A stretch of DNA of 64,000 nucleotides, from contig CM065299.1 in the NCBI GenBank assembly GCA_032871835.1, positions 93,665,152 through 93,729,151 on the forward strand, in the 5' to 3' direction. The DNA is from Dipteronia dyeriana (Eukaryota > Streptophyta > Magnoliopsida > Sapindales > Sapindaceae). Of this stretch, positions 33,800 through 46,900 are shown piece after piece. The position numbers were made by a program, and so were the translations under genes. The notes beneath the pieces are model-generated. The model searched no databases. It was not told the origin of the DNA and worked only from the letters and a program-made list of their open reading frames with translations. How positions within the stretch are numbered: position 1 is the first letter of the stretch; the number at the start of each line of letters is the position of its first letter.

Positions 33800-36700
33800 C
33801 GTATACACATGAATTACTACAGAAATCTATATGGGCCTGGAGTTTGCAAATATTTCAACCGCCATCTTCTCCCGAATGATCCCCATATCGTCTTCAGACC
33901 AATCGAAATCTTTTTTGTTCGCCAGTATGTACTCGATCAATCTCAACGTGTGGGGACCACAGTTACCTCTGAAGTTGGACACATTAACAAGCGTTAATAA
34001 CACATTAGGTTTATACTAATACAGTCTTAAATTGATTATTACGTAATGTCTTACGATTGCTTCTGCTGGGGGATATGTTTTCCCGACACGACGCTGACAT
34101 CAAAGGGCTTACTTGTCTTCTCAAATTTCAACAGTCATGTCGCTCGTTTAGTATGAAACCCGGCTTGATGCAACATCGAGGGCACAAAGTAACGCAACGA
34201 GGCTACCTACTGCTTTCGAATATGAGCTTGGACCTCCTGTCTCCAGGGGTCGACTATGAACATCTTTCCGCATGTGAGGTTCACAGTCACCAGCAGCCAA
34301 TGTTGGCGTCCAATGTTGCACGGTATCAGGACCTGGAAACGTCAACAACAGGTGTTAGGATGTACAAAGCCATTTATATATACAATTGCAAACCATGTCA
34401 AGTAACACTTACCATGTCAACCTCGTGCCACAGCCGGCATCCAATCGGGGCACCCCCAAAGACCGTTGTGAGGTCGTCATCCTTCCACCAAGACCTCAAA
34501 ACACTCCAACTGCTCGGGGTGATCTGCCCGCGAGAATCTCGAGGCATCATTTTTCTGTACTGGTGCTCAAGAAAGGACTGCAGAAACAAAAACACAAATT
34601 TATTATTGTTTTCCATACTGACATAAAACAACGCGTTATCATTATTAATTTCAGTACTTAAAAAATTTACGAGTCCAATATGTTAACCATTTGACTATAA
34701 ACATTCGGGAATGCCCATTAACGCTTCCGAAGAATATGGAGGTACGCATCCATATGCTGGGAATATAAACACGTTAAGATATGTTAAGATGCTTACACAT
34801 CTAAAACAAATACTGAAATCAGGATTTACGGTCGCACATACCTTATCATCAACATCCATGACGTTGGTCTGCAACCGATGGAACCATGCAGCATCAATAG
34901 GCTCCAGCAAATCAACATCACATCTGCATTAATGTTCCATCAGCTACACATTTATATAATGCATTACAAGAAAATCGGCCACCTAAATAACAATGAATTT
35001 TACTTACAGTTCCCAGTTTACGTTCTTCTTGAAGGCTCGGTACGCCTTCACTGGTCACCGTCCACCAGTCCTTGGGGACTAAATACATGGTCAGGTCCCT
35101 CTACTATTACCTTCGCCCTCTTAGGTCAGCATGGATCTGTGTACGGGCTAACCAATTGCCAACCGCGATTCAGTACATGTCTGTGCTGTCGAACTCCCCC
35201 AGACGGGGTGTGCTGAGATGAGGATGAGGGAGGGGTAGCCTACTGCTTGAGGGGAGGTAGAGGGGGAGCCTGCTGCTCAGTCGGAGGTAAAGGGGGGGAG
35301 GGAGCCTGATACTCAGACGTCGGTGGTGGGGGAGCCTGCTGCTCGCTAGGAGGTGGCGGGGGAGCCTGCTGCTCGCTAGAAGGTGGCATGAGAGCCTGGT
35401 GCTCGGGCGTCGGTGGAGAGGGAGCCTGCTCCTCTCTAGGAGGTGGCGGGGAGCCTGCGAATCTCTCTGAGCAGGAGGGGGAGCCTGCGATTCGCTCTGA
35501 GCTGGAAAGGGGCCAACTGCTCACTCAGAGGGGGAGGACGAGGGAGAGACTAAGGCCCACTATCCAGAAATGCCCCTCCAGTATGTGGATCCTCTGTAGG
35601 CCCCAGATCAATGCAAGCAACTCCCTATGTTGTTGCTGTAGATCCTTCTCGCTCTTTCGGAACAAATCGAGCAAATCTCGGTGTTATTGTTGTCGATCCT
35701 CCTCACTCTTTTGGATGGTTCACGTAACTCCTTCAAGTTTTGTTATAAACGGGCCTGAAATCATGCAACTTTGTTAATACGAAAATAATCAACAACTCTT
35801 GTTAATAAAAAGAAAACTACCATCTCAACTTACCTCTCCATCAAGTCGAACGCCTGTACGGGAATCCCCTGTAGCGGAATCAGTTCCTGGGGTGGTAAAC
35901 TGAACCTGCCTCACTCACCGAGGAGATGACTCAGATTCGCCAGTGTCCATGCCTCTGAAATCTAGACCTGTAGGGTCTGAAGCCTCCGTCTCGGTACACC
36001 TCCCACCCTCACCCTCCTCCTCCTCTTGGGGACGAACTGCACTTGTAGTCGGCTCAGGGACAGTAGGAAGGTGAACCCTGACGTCCTGCACATACGTGCT
36101 CCCCCCTCACTTAGGCCTGCAAAGTACGGGGCCACCGCCTCAGCTGCTGTGGGCACGATTTTCGTCCTCACTGGCATCTGAAAGCGTAGTTAGATGAATG
36201 TCATTGTTACATTACTTAACAAAAAAATAAATTACCCTAGCACTAAAAATCTTCTCTAGCTTCTTCCCTCTAGGTTGTTTGGTCAACTCCCACTTCAACA
36301 ACCGAGGGGAAAGGTCTGTAACCCTTTAAGTCCCGAAAACGACGCTCAGTTGGGGGATCACCTCAAAAGGCAAATATCTGCATCAAAGATACGTACAGTT
36401 ATAATCCAAAACAATTTTGGATTAAAAATTAAATGTACATGTTGGAAATGCAATTCCTTACCAAAAGGGTGTGTGATAGACTGTAGATGTTGTACCCCTC
36501 CATGGAATGTCAAACATCGTCCTGTGACTGTTGCCGTCTCTCCTCACGACGTCGCGGTAAGGCATGCTTGAATGAAAATATAGAATGCCTATAGACGTGG
36601 GTACCCCACGGGAAGGTATCGAAGGCATGGAGGTCCTCTACCAACCGAAACTGCCAAACTGGAATCTTCAATCTCTCGTCCACCCACATCAGTATCCAGT

Positions 36701-38241
36701 TCAACATGTAAATGAGTCACAACTTCACAACATCGTACGCCTGTTGAAACTCTCCCTGGGTAAGAACAACCCTCAAGTCATCCAATAATACCTCATCATG
36801 CCCAGGAAAGTACCGTTGATGTATGCCATTCTCAACTGCAACATACATACTCGTGTCCGGTAGGACTCCAAAACGTAATCCAGTGATGAGACTAAATTCC
36901 ACCTTCGAAAACCTCACCATATGGTTCCCTAACAAGAACCGCATCTCATCTATCGGCCCGTCATGGTCCAACTCCCGCAACAGCAGCTGATGAATAACAC
37001 CACCCGAAAACTTCAGCTCCCGGTGCATCGACATGAAATGCCCAAAACAGGGGGCCATGAACCGACGCCAATCCTCAACAGCAAACTCTTCAGAGATCCG
37101 ATTAAGTGCATCGTCTATACGGGCGAAGGCTTCAAAATGGTCGTGTCGGATCAATTTTCCCTTGAACCAATCTCCCTCTGTAGTTTTAAGCAATTCCTTC
37201 ATACTGCTCGTCATCTGCAATGTCACAGAAACAGTACATCAGTAAACTGCACAAAAATTATAAAATATTCTCGATCGTTTGAAACAAATTCTCGATACTT
37301 TTAAAATATTCTCGATCTTTTGAAAAAGTTCTCGATTTGTTTAAATAGTTCTCGATCCTTTGCAAATAGGCTCGATCCTTTGAAATTAGTCTCGATCCTT
37401 TGTAAAACCTCTCGATTCATTGAAAAATCTTCTCGATCATTTGAAAAAGTTCTCGACCCTTTGACAAACATTCTCGATTGTTAGAAAATATTCTCGATCC
37501 TTTGAAAATACTCTCGATCCTTTGAAAATACTCTCGATCATTTGAAAAACCTCTCGATTATTTGAAAAATATTCTCGATCAATTTAAAAAATCTCAACCC
37601 TTTGAAAATATTCTCAAACCCTTAGGAAAATTGTCTCGATCCTTTGAAAAACCTCTCGATTCTTTGAAAAATCTTCTCGATCATTTTCTAAAATCTGGAC
37701 CTTTTGAAAAATATTCTCGATCCTTTGAAAATAGTCTCGATACTTTGACAAACCTCTCGATTCTTTGAAAAATCTTCTCGATTCGATGACAAATCTTCTC
37801 GATTCGATCATTTTAAAAAATCTCTATCATTTGAAAAACAATCTCGATCGTTATCATAATATTCTCGATCGTTTTCAATAATTCTCGATCGTTTTCAATA
37901 ATTCTCGATCTTTTCAAAATAGTCTCGATCCTTTGAAAAACCTCTCGATTCTATGAAAAATATTCTCGATCATTTAACAAAAGCTCGATCACTTTGAAAA
38001 ACCTCTCGAATCTTTCTAAAAAAATTCCTCGATCTCGCTTGAAATATTCTCGATTTATTTTTATTTCAAAACAAAAATTGCTCGATACCAGAATATTGAA
38101 CCTCATTTCAAATCCAAACCAAAACCACAATCAGTGTCAACCCTAATCTACAATTTCAATCAACAAAACAAGTCTAAAATGCAATGATAAGTTATGAACA
38201 ACAAATCGAAAAATAAAACAAACTGAACTTACCTCTGTCAT
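33800..38241 (-). pseudogene. DUF1985/Ulp1-like peptidase gene carried by the MULE
   Basis: Reads leftward. A mini-exon encoding Met-Thr-Glu at 38241-38233 has a good donor (gtaagt); a long intron (38232-37215) holds the right minisatellite. The next exon starts at 37214 and encodes a DUF1985-type domain (SGGVIHQLLLREL, MVRFSKVEFSLITGLRFG). A proline-rich linker follows (about 35524-35240). The C-terminus is a C48 (Ulp1/SENP) cysteine peptidase: the His-Trp region HWLLVTVNLTCGKMFIVDPW (around 34270-34310) and a catalytic-Cys region NCGPHTLRLIEYI (around 33915-33965). Several frameshifts or unrecognised introns separate these blocks, so the copy is probably decayed, but the catalytic words remain. 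This class of peptidase removes SUMO-like modifiers; its role in MULEs is unknown. Confidence 0.75.
37260..38085 (+). repeat. minisatellite in first intron of the Ulp1-like gene
   Basis: About 800 bp of 20-25-bp units around ctcgatcctttgaaaaata. The core is the same as in the left array (30592-31505) and in the same plus orientation, although the two ends of the element are inverted relative to each other. Confidence 0.9.
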
Positions 38242-38504
38242 CGCTGCAAAATGTATTGTATTGCCGTTCCGGTCAATAAGCTATCGATTTGCTCACCGTC
38301 GATTTCGTTGTCGTCTTTTTCTTTCTCGGTTTCTTTCTCACTATTGCTTTTCTCAGACTCACAAAACGATAACTTTTCTCTCTTTTTCAATTTTGTCGGG
38401 GTATTCTCGTCTCTTTACGTTAAATGGTGCCTTTTAAACTTACATTACAAAACTGGTGATATTTGCACAACTCCCCTCTCAAATAGTGCCATTTATTTTT
38501 CAAG

Positions 38505-40690
38505 CCCTACCGGGGTGGGTACCCTCTTTTGATAGATTAGGACCGCCACCACCGGTACCAGTCCACGAGAGGCTAGGGCCCTCTGCCCTCAATTCTGGAC
38601 AGGTTAGGGCACGAGGCCCCAGCACATTGAGCTACCAACCCCGATAGGTAAAGTCAGATATTGATCTCCCACTTAGGAAACCTCATCAACTAGTACAATC
38701 GGTAGCTGCTGGAAGGCAACCTCGATCTGCTACGGGATGAAACATGAGAAGTGCATGAGAGAACCCCATTCAGGAGGAGAATCGGGACGAAGCTTCCATA
38801 GCATCTGATGAGTCTGGTAATGAGGACTCTAAGGTCAAATCAAAGTATACTGGGAACAAGCGCCTACGGGACCAGGTGACCCAAATAGCGAAAGAGATCC
38901 AGGAATTGAAAAGGGGAAAGCACCAGGAAAGCCGAAAAGATCCTTGGACGAGATGAATGCCCCATTCTCCATAAGGATCAAGGGAGCAGAGCTTTCTCCC
39001 TAAATTTAAGATGCCCATTGACAAGTAGTTCGAGACAGAGGATTCTTTGAGCCACCTGGAGAGTTTTGTACAACAGATGGAGGTCCAGAACATAACCCGG
39101 GCCGCCATGTGTATGATGTTCCCAACCACGCTAACTGACTACGCCAAGACATGGTTCCGAAAGCTACCGGCGGATAGTGTTGATTCATTTACTAAGCTAT
39201 CTAGTGATTTTTATACTCAATACCAGGGAATCAAGCTGTGTCCCAAGGACCCCATCCACCTGTAGTATATAGTACATGAGCGGAGTGAGTCACTCAGGTC
39301 TTATGTAAAGAGATTCCACAAAGAAGTGATCCAGATGGGGGTCTTTGTAGAAAAAGAGACCCTGGCCAATTTCAGAAGAAACCTTTGGGCTGGTAGGCTA
39401 TTCCGATCATTCGCCAAGCAACCACCAAAAATGTATCAAGAGATCTACGATATGGCACTCGAGCAGGTAGAGGTAAATGAACAGCTCTGGGTCAAGATTG
39501 AACACGACAACCTGAGGGCTGGAAAACTCTAAAAGAAAGAAGCACCCAAGCCAACACCAATCCAAAAGGTACAAAACAAACCTCATAACCGGTGTACATA
39601 CCGCCTTTCATCTTTTCAACCTTAGCGGGAGTGGTACTCAACAAGGAGAACCCTGCCTCAAGCTTCGCCTCCTCCTAAAGAGGTAACCCCGATAGCCTAG
39701 AAAGATAGAGGGTACAACCACTAGACCCCCTTCAATGCATCTCGCGAGATGATTTACCTCGCTATCCGAGATAAAGGGCTATTCCGGAAGCCCAATCATA
39801 TCAAAGCACCGATTGACGTGAGGAATCGCTATAAGTGCTACAATTTCCACGAGGACGTGAGACATAACACCTCGGAGTGCTACAACCTGAGTAACCAGAA
39901 TGAGGCTCTAATGAGAGGCAGCTGCTTGGAGGAATTCATACAGTAGGTGTGGGACAACATCCACATGGGGAAAGAGGTACGGGCAGAGATTAATGAAGAT
40001 GCGAAAATGAGGAAAGCAAATGCAGCAGATCCAAGTTATTCACACCATCAGTGAAGGTTCTACCTTGGAAAAGACTTCCAACAATTCAAGGAAGAACCAT
40101 GTTAAGAAGATACCCCAAACAGAGGAAGGGTGAGACATTTTCAAGGTTGCCCGGGATCAGCAGGTACCTTTCAGTCAGCCCAGATCGTCTTCACTAAAGA
40201 GGATGTGTACAATACAGTGTAACCCCATGATGATTCTGTGGCTGTCACTATACAGATGGCAATTGCCTAGTCCACCGTGTCTTGATCAATACTGGTAGCA
40301 GCGTGGATATCCTCTTTAAAGACACTCTAGAGAGGTTCAATTTGAAGCAGTGCTTCTACAACAACTGCACCATGCCACTGTATGGCTTCACCGGGGACTC
40401 GATATTACCAGTCGGGTCCAATATTCTACCGGTGATAGTAAAAGATGTGTCGTTCCAATAAAATATCATGACTGATTTTGTGGTGGTAAATACCCCATCT
40501 GCTTACAATGTCATTCTTGGGAGGCCCTTCCTATCAGCCCTTAAGGGGGTCTTGTCCATTTACCATAACATCCTAAAATTTCCAATAGGGGACAAGGTAG
40601 GCGAGGTGCGGGGAGATTGACAAGCAGCATGAAAATGCTATGCAGTATTTACCAACCCGATGACGTTATCAAAGCAGTGTGCACAAGTTA
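38505..40690 (+). pseudogene. Gypsy gag and protease remnant
   Basis: Right part of the interrupted retrotransposon. Gag: frames at 39047-39532 encode retrotrans_gag-type sequence (DYAKTWFRKL, QRFSD/YTQY-like motif, YDMALEQVEVNE). A zinc-binding segment KCYNFHEDVRHNTSEC lies near 39820-39885. Protease: about 40260-40600 encodes a retropepsin-like part with VLINTGSSVDILF (Asp changed to Asn in the D-T-G triad) and YNVILGRPFLSALKG. Stops and frameshifts interrupt all of it. The sequence ends near 40690 without reverse transcriptase, integrase or 3' LTR. Confidence 0.75.
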
Positions 40691-43600
40691 CCATCGAGTT
40701 AAAAAAATAATTGTTCATTTCATATTTTCGTAATTACATATATTTTTCTTATTTTGTATTACTTTATCTTTACTAAATTATTATTTTTCATATTAATTAT
40801 TTCAAAAGATAAACAAATTAATTTCAAAAGATAAACAAATTAATTTCAAATTTACATTTATATAATTGAATTGTTAAATTGATAGAACAATCAATTTTTT
40901 GTATATTACTGTATTTTTCATAAATCCTAAACCCTAAACCCAAAATCCAAACAAACTTAATTTTTAAAAATTGGTTTCGAAAATGACTATGGACCAGACT
41001 CGTGGACCGGCCCCGCACGACCCTCCTAAAGCAGGCCAACGGGTTGTGCTGTGCCACCGTTTTTGAAAACGGGTCGGACCTGGTCCGACACGCACACCAA
41101 AACGGGCATCGCCAGGACGTACCTAATGGGCAGGACCGCTCCAGATTTACACCACTGCTCATCCCTAGCTTAGTGTGATGGGTTCAAATTATGTCCACCT
41201 TTTTTAAACTATGAATCACTGAATCAGTTGTAATAAATAATCAATTTATTTAAAGATTCTTTCCTCAATTCTTTAGAAAAAAAAAAAATACCAGTATCAC
41301 ACTTTTAAGTCTCATCTCTTATACCTTAATTTAGGCAACAATGAATAATGTGATGATGATGTTGTAATTAGTAATTACTAATTAATATACATCGACATGT
41401 TGGTATAATATAATTGCTATTTCAATGCAGATACCAAACAAAAATATTTAACATTACTCGTCAATTCATGCAATAATAATTGTTTCCATACTTGAATATT
41501 TTATAATTTATACAACCAAAAACCTTTTTATTATAAACTCTACTAATTAGAATCTTTATTACAATTAAATCTACTTTAGAAACTCTACTTAAAAAGTCAT
41601 ACCAAACATACTATAATTCAATGTTAGATCCACTAGAAGGCTGCACCGGGTTATGGGTTATAGTCGGGCATCCCTCTAAAAATATAAAAGAAACGAGGCA
41701 AAATAAACCTTTAATTGGATAATAATTTAATTGTTATATTGGTATATAATAGTTTATAATAGTTTATCATGTAATGGAAGCTTTAAATTGGATAGGGACA
41801 TAGGATAATGTACAAATTAAACCTTTTCTACCGGTTTATTTCTTATTTTTTTTATAAGACTTTATATATTATTAGTTAATTTTTTTACTTATAAAATTAT
41901 AAGTAATTACATGATCAAAATCTGAAAATGGTTTAAGACGGTGTAACTTATTTCATTTACTATGACCCGTAGGGGTGTAGTTCAGCTCATAGATGAAAGA
42001 GCTTGAAGTTTGGGTAAATAACTCTCGAGTTAATGTTTTGAATCCTGATAAAAAAACTTTTTAAAAAAAATACCTGGTTTAAATAGGTGGATAGATAAAT
42101 ACTGTAAATAATAATAAAAAACTTATTTTATTTACCTACCCTACCTCGAAGTCAAAAGATAATAAACATACTTTCATCAAAAATTATGTTAAAAGTTTTT
42201 TTATTCTTAATCAATGAATTACATTTCTAACATGGAGTGTAAACCGAAGATGAAAATCACAAGAGTTATCTCCGCAATTCACACTGAATTTAATAAATTT
42301 AGTATGAGTGTCTATAAGTCATTAATTAAGTTGTTTATAATATACTGACTAACTAAAAGTAGATAAATCCAACAATTGATAGCTAGCTAAAGAATTGGTT
42401 TTACTACATTAGTATGTATTAAGGAAAAAAAAAACTAATATACAAATTAGTCTAGATTGCAAATATTTCCTAGGTTCACCCTTTGTATTACGTCTTCAGC
42501 AAATTAATATTCTCTAAGTTTAAAAAATTGTAATTCTTCTAGGTCGGAAACAAAATAAAGCCTAATAATCTAAGAGTGCATTTGACATATTGTATTGTAT
42601 TATGTTGGATCGTATTGAATTAGGTTGTATTGAATTGTATTGCATTATACTGTATTATTTTTATACAATCCTGTGATTGATAATATTTTATATTAACCTG
42701 TATTAAGTTATACAGTATTTTGATGTGATTTTTATTCCTCTATATTTTATTAACTAATACAATTGATATATTTTTAGAATAAAAAATTATATTATAAAAT
42801 ATATATTTATTGTATTATATTTTTAAAAATAATAAATAAAATATAAGTGATATTTTTATTACATAAATTATCATTTATGTATGATGTAACAAATATCAAT
42901 AATATCTGACATTTTTTTACTATTATATTTATCTTATATAATTTTTATATTTATATTATTTAAATAGCAATTTATTTTTATTCATTTAATTAAATTTATA
43001 TAATATTTAATTAATTTAATTTTAATTTTAATTTTATTATTACAATAAAATTATATTATTTTTAAAATTATTATTACTATTATTAAAAATTATCAATATT
43101 ATTATTATTGTATACTATATATTATTATTATCATTATAATATATACCATTATTTTTAAATTTTAATATTATTATTATTATTACTCTTCCAAAAATATATT
43201 ATTATTGTTATTATTATTTTGACATATTTATTATTATTTTTATTATGTTATATATTTCTCTTCCACCACCGTCTATTGTATTAAACCAATTAAAATGTAT
43301 TAGTTAGTACAATACAATACAATACATAGTAAAAAGCTTGTAGTGTATTATCGTAATACATTTTAAACTTTTAATACTGTGCAGTATAAGGAACCAAACA
43401 AGCCCTACTTGTAATAGTAATTAACAAATTCATAATATATATCTTTCAAATAAAAAAAAAATCATAATATATAAATTACTTTTTTTAAAAAAGAAAAGTG
43501 GTTTAAAAAAAAAAACCCAATAGCAGGTAAAAAAAGGACAGTAAAAAGGGTGGGCGAATAGGCGTGTAGATAAGCAAGTCAAGAAATGGACGTGCAATCA

Positions 43601-43700
43601 GCGCTCTTCAAAATCAAAAGTGCTTCCCTTCCCTGACACCATCGGCGTCGTTTCCACACGCGAAACGCAAACGAGAAAAAAAAAAACATGAGACATTGAA
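40691..43700. other. AT-rich intergenic with a probable MITE
   Basis: No gene found. About 42570-43410 is extremely AT-rich, with trinucleotide-like ATT runs, and is bounded by roughly inverted ends (agagtgcatttgacat on the left; agggcttgtttggttcc on the right, other strand) plus inner tattgtattgtatta and its complement. This resembles a hAT-like MITE, but no target duplication was found. A SINE-like stretch lies near 41960-42050. Confidence 0.4.
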
Positions 43701-43917
43701 TTGAACCCAAACAAGATAACAACATCATCAACAACAACAGCTATCTATCGAGTATTGTCATGAAACAAAACTCTCTCAAACCTTTTAACAAACAACTATC
43801 ATCACTATCGAAAAACACACACACACACACATGATGATATTTTACCACTGAACACGAAGAAAAAAGAAAGAAAGAAGAAGTCCACTTTGTTTGATTGTGG
43901 TGAAGTGGACTGTGTTG

Positions 43918-46900
43918 ATGGATCAGAAACAAGTCCGGTTGATTGGGGATTACATAGTGGGTCCGAGAATCGGGTCGGGTTCGTTCGCGGTGGTGTGGAA
44001 GGCCACCCACCGTCAGCTGGGTATTGAAGTTGCAGTGAAGGAGATTGACAAAAGGTTGCTTAGCCCAAAAGTCAGTGATAATTTGCTCAAAGAAATTTCC
44101 ATACTCAGCACCATCAATCACCCCAACATTATCCGATTCTTGGAAGCTATCGAGGTCTTTTATTATTCATAATCATTATTATTATTATTATTTCTTCATT
44201 TTTTCGATGTTGTTTTGTTGGGTTTATATATATATATTTTATTAACTTGGTGTGTGTACAAGTGATGATAATGTATTATGATGTTTTTGATTCTGGGGTT
44301 TTTGGCAGACTAAAGAGAGAATTTATTTGGTTTTGGAATACTGTGATGGTGGTGATCTTGCTGCTTACTTAAATAGGCATGGCAAAGTATCAGAGGCTGT
44401 TGCCAGGCATTTTATGAGACAATTTGGTATATATAACGGTTACTTTACATTACAGTAAATCAATATTGATTTTCATTCAAGTTCTTACTCTTCATGTTCA
44501 GGCAATTCGATTTGAAAATTCTATCTTATTTGGTAATTCACTTATTCAATGTTCAATTACCATGGAAAGTGTTCTTTTAATGTTTTTTCTTAATTGGATA
44601 ATGCTATTTAGCTGTTTAGATTCAACCAAATTGATATTAGTACTGATTATGCAATGGGTATGTTATAAAGAGTTTGCTTTGCTAGTTTATGGTTAATTCT
44701 GGCCCCCCGAGTTTTATACATTCTCCATTACTGTATTTGGTGCATGTGGGAACGAAATTCTTGTACTTTGTTTGATTGGTGCATTATCTTGTGCAGCCGC
44801 AGGATTGCAAGTGCTGCATGAAAAACATCTCATTCATAGGGATTTGAAGCCGCAGGTATTTTGTCTTGTTCACAAAGTGTAATTTAGATGTTACTAGTTC
44901 GATTTTCTCTACCAAGTGCTGTTATGCTATGTTTATGGTCAAATATAGATCAGTTTACTATCAAGGGTTTGTGTATAAGCCATACAAAATTCTGCTGGAA
45001 ATCTATAAGGTATTATAGATAGATAGTGTGTATGGCGTACCTAATACTTCCGCAGGGTTCTGTAAATGTACTTCGTTGGGGATGAAAGCTATATTTCTAT
45101 GTGAATATTTATAATTAGTAGTTGCGTTGTAATAATAAGCTGGACATCAATGCCATGTGGTGTATTCTTTATAATTCTTTATGCTAAAACCTGCAGAACC
45201 TATTCTTATCAACTAACGAAGCAACTCCAGTATTGAAGATAGGGGATTTTGGTTTTGCCAGGTAATTCTGTTGCATTTTTAAATTCATATCATGTCTTGT
45301 AAATCCTATCTTATTTCTGTTTTACATAATGATATGACATTTGTGCCGTAAACGTTAGATGGTTGAAAACTCTGTATTTGTTTATGCATGTTCCTTTGCG
45401 ATGCTTTTGAGGGGTGTCCCCACTATATCCTCAATTTCTTAGAATGGACCCTGTTCCTTCTGACACCCGAATTATCATAATGATGGCGCAGCAAAGAAAT
45501 AAATTAAAAAAAAAAAACCTTAATCGATTTGTTTGGCTGGTCTACTTGGATCCATGAAAGTCTACTGAGGATCTATATTTTGTTAATTGACAATCATTGG
45601 TTATCATGTGAGCCACACCTCTCATGTTGATTCTTTTACTGTACACTAATTTTGTGATAATGTGGAAGGATTATTAATTTGTATCTTCAAAATCTTTGGA
45701 AACAAGTTTTTTTGAATCTATTCTGTAAATCAGTCCAGTGCACTGATAATAACTTGCTGACAATTTTGTTTGACTGATGGATTTTGCCACTTCCGGGCAG
45801 CAAAAATTAAATTATAAAGCTGATTTGTCAATTTTCTCAAATTATCTTTTGCACTTGGTCATATCCTGTATTTATTTGTTTGTTAGGTCCCTGACACCCC
45901 AAGATTTGGCTGATACACTATGTGGTTCACCATTATATATGGCTCCTGAGATTATTCAGAACCACAAGTATGATGCAAAGGTTATGAAATTACTTTGAAT
46001 TTTCAGTTTCTGTTGAATTTATCACCTTCATGGTTTTAAATTGAATGTTATGGTGTATGCAGGCTGACTTATGGAGTGTTGGGGCAATCTTGTTCCAACT
46101 GGTGACCGGGAAACCTCCGTTTGATGGCAACAATCACTTGCAGGTGTTTGGAAGATGAAATGTGTTTTTTCCATTCAAAAGATTTTAGAATTCTTCATAC
46201 GTTTATCAAAGCTTAAGAGCAATAATGATTGACAGTTATGTGAAAGTTCTCAATTTGTGCTGCTTATTCTTATTCCGATACTTTTTTGCGCACAGCTTTT
46301 TCAGAATATTTTGACATCCACCGAGCTTCGGTTTCCACCAGGCGCTTTAGAAGACCTACATCCAGATTGTGTGGACCTCTGCGGAAGCCTTTTACGACAA
46401 AACCCAGGTACTGGTTGCTATTGTGCAGATTTTTTATTTGTGTTGTAAATGTTGGTATGTGTATGCTAATGATTGTAGCTTAATATTATGATAATCTGCA
46501 TATTGCACAACTGGTCTTTTATAAACTTTTATAATCTCAACTTTGATTTGCAGTTGAACGGATAACATTCAAGGAGTTCTTTACTCATAAGTTCCTGGGG
46601 GAGCTGAGGTAACCTTTTGAACTTCAGTGCTATAAACTGCTATATGTTGTTTGCAATTGGTGTTGTATATCCTTTTTATTCCTTTCTGTTCTGGTATTTT
46701 TAGCAGGCAAAGATAGTTCATCCTAATTAGACTAATTATAACATCATGATCTGCAGACAGGCAGTTGATGTTGAACAGGCTTTACCAGTTCCACAAATGG
46801 AACCGGTAATTGAGCAATTCAATTCTTCTATTCCTGAAGAGAGGCCTGCATCTAGCAGAAATCCAAAATCGGCGTGTTCTTCTATACGTGACAAAATAGT

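Larger units (their letters stand above)
30187..38504. mobile_element. Mutator-like element (MULE) carrying transposase and Ulp1-type genes
   Basis: Proposed element is 30196-38495, about 8.3 kb. Inverted terminal sequences are found at 30223-30239 and 38426-38442: taagtttaaaagacacc and, on the other strand, taagtttaaaaggcacc (16 of 17), inside a weaker match that begins at tcacc. Nonamers tttttgaag (30187-30195) and tttttcaag (38496-38504) differ at one base and may be a 9-bp target duplication, the usual MULE length. Inside are a MuDR-type transposase pseudogene (+) and a DUF1985/Ulp1 gene (-), converging. This gene pair defines the Ulp1-bearing MULEs reported from several plants. The terminal ends outside the 17-bp match are uncertain. 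Confidence 0.7.

Noticed and set aside
36974..37304. Plus-strand frame opposite the DUF1985 exon
   Set aside because: It is the shadow of the minus-strand exon, which has recognisable domain content.
42570..43410. hAT MITE with target duplication
   Set aside because: Inverted ends are visible but no flanking 8-bp match could be found, so it is listed only inside the intergenic entry.
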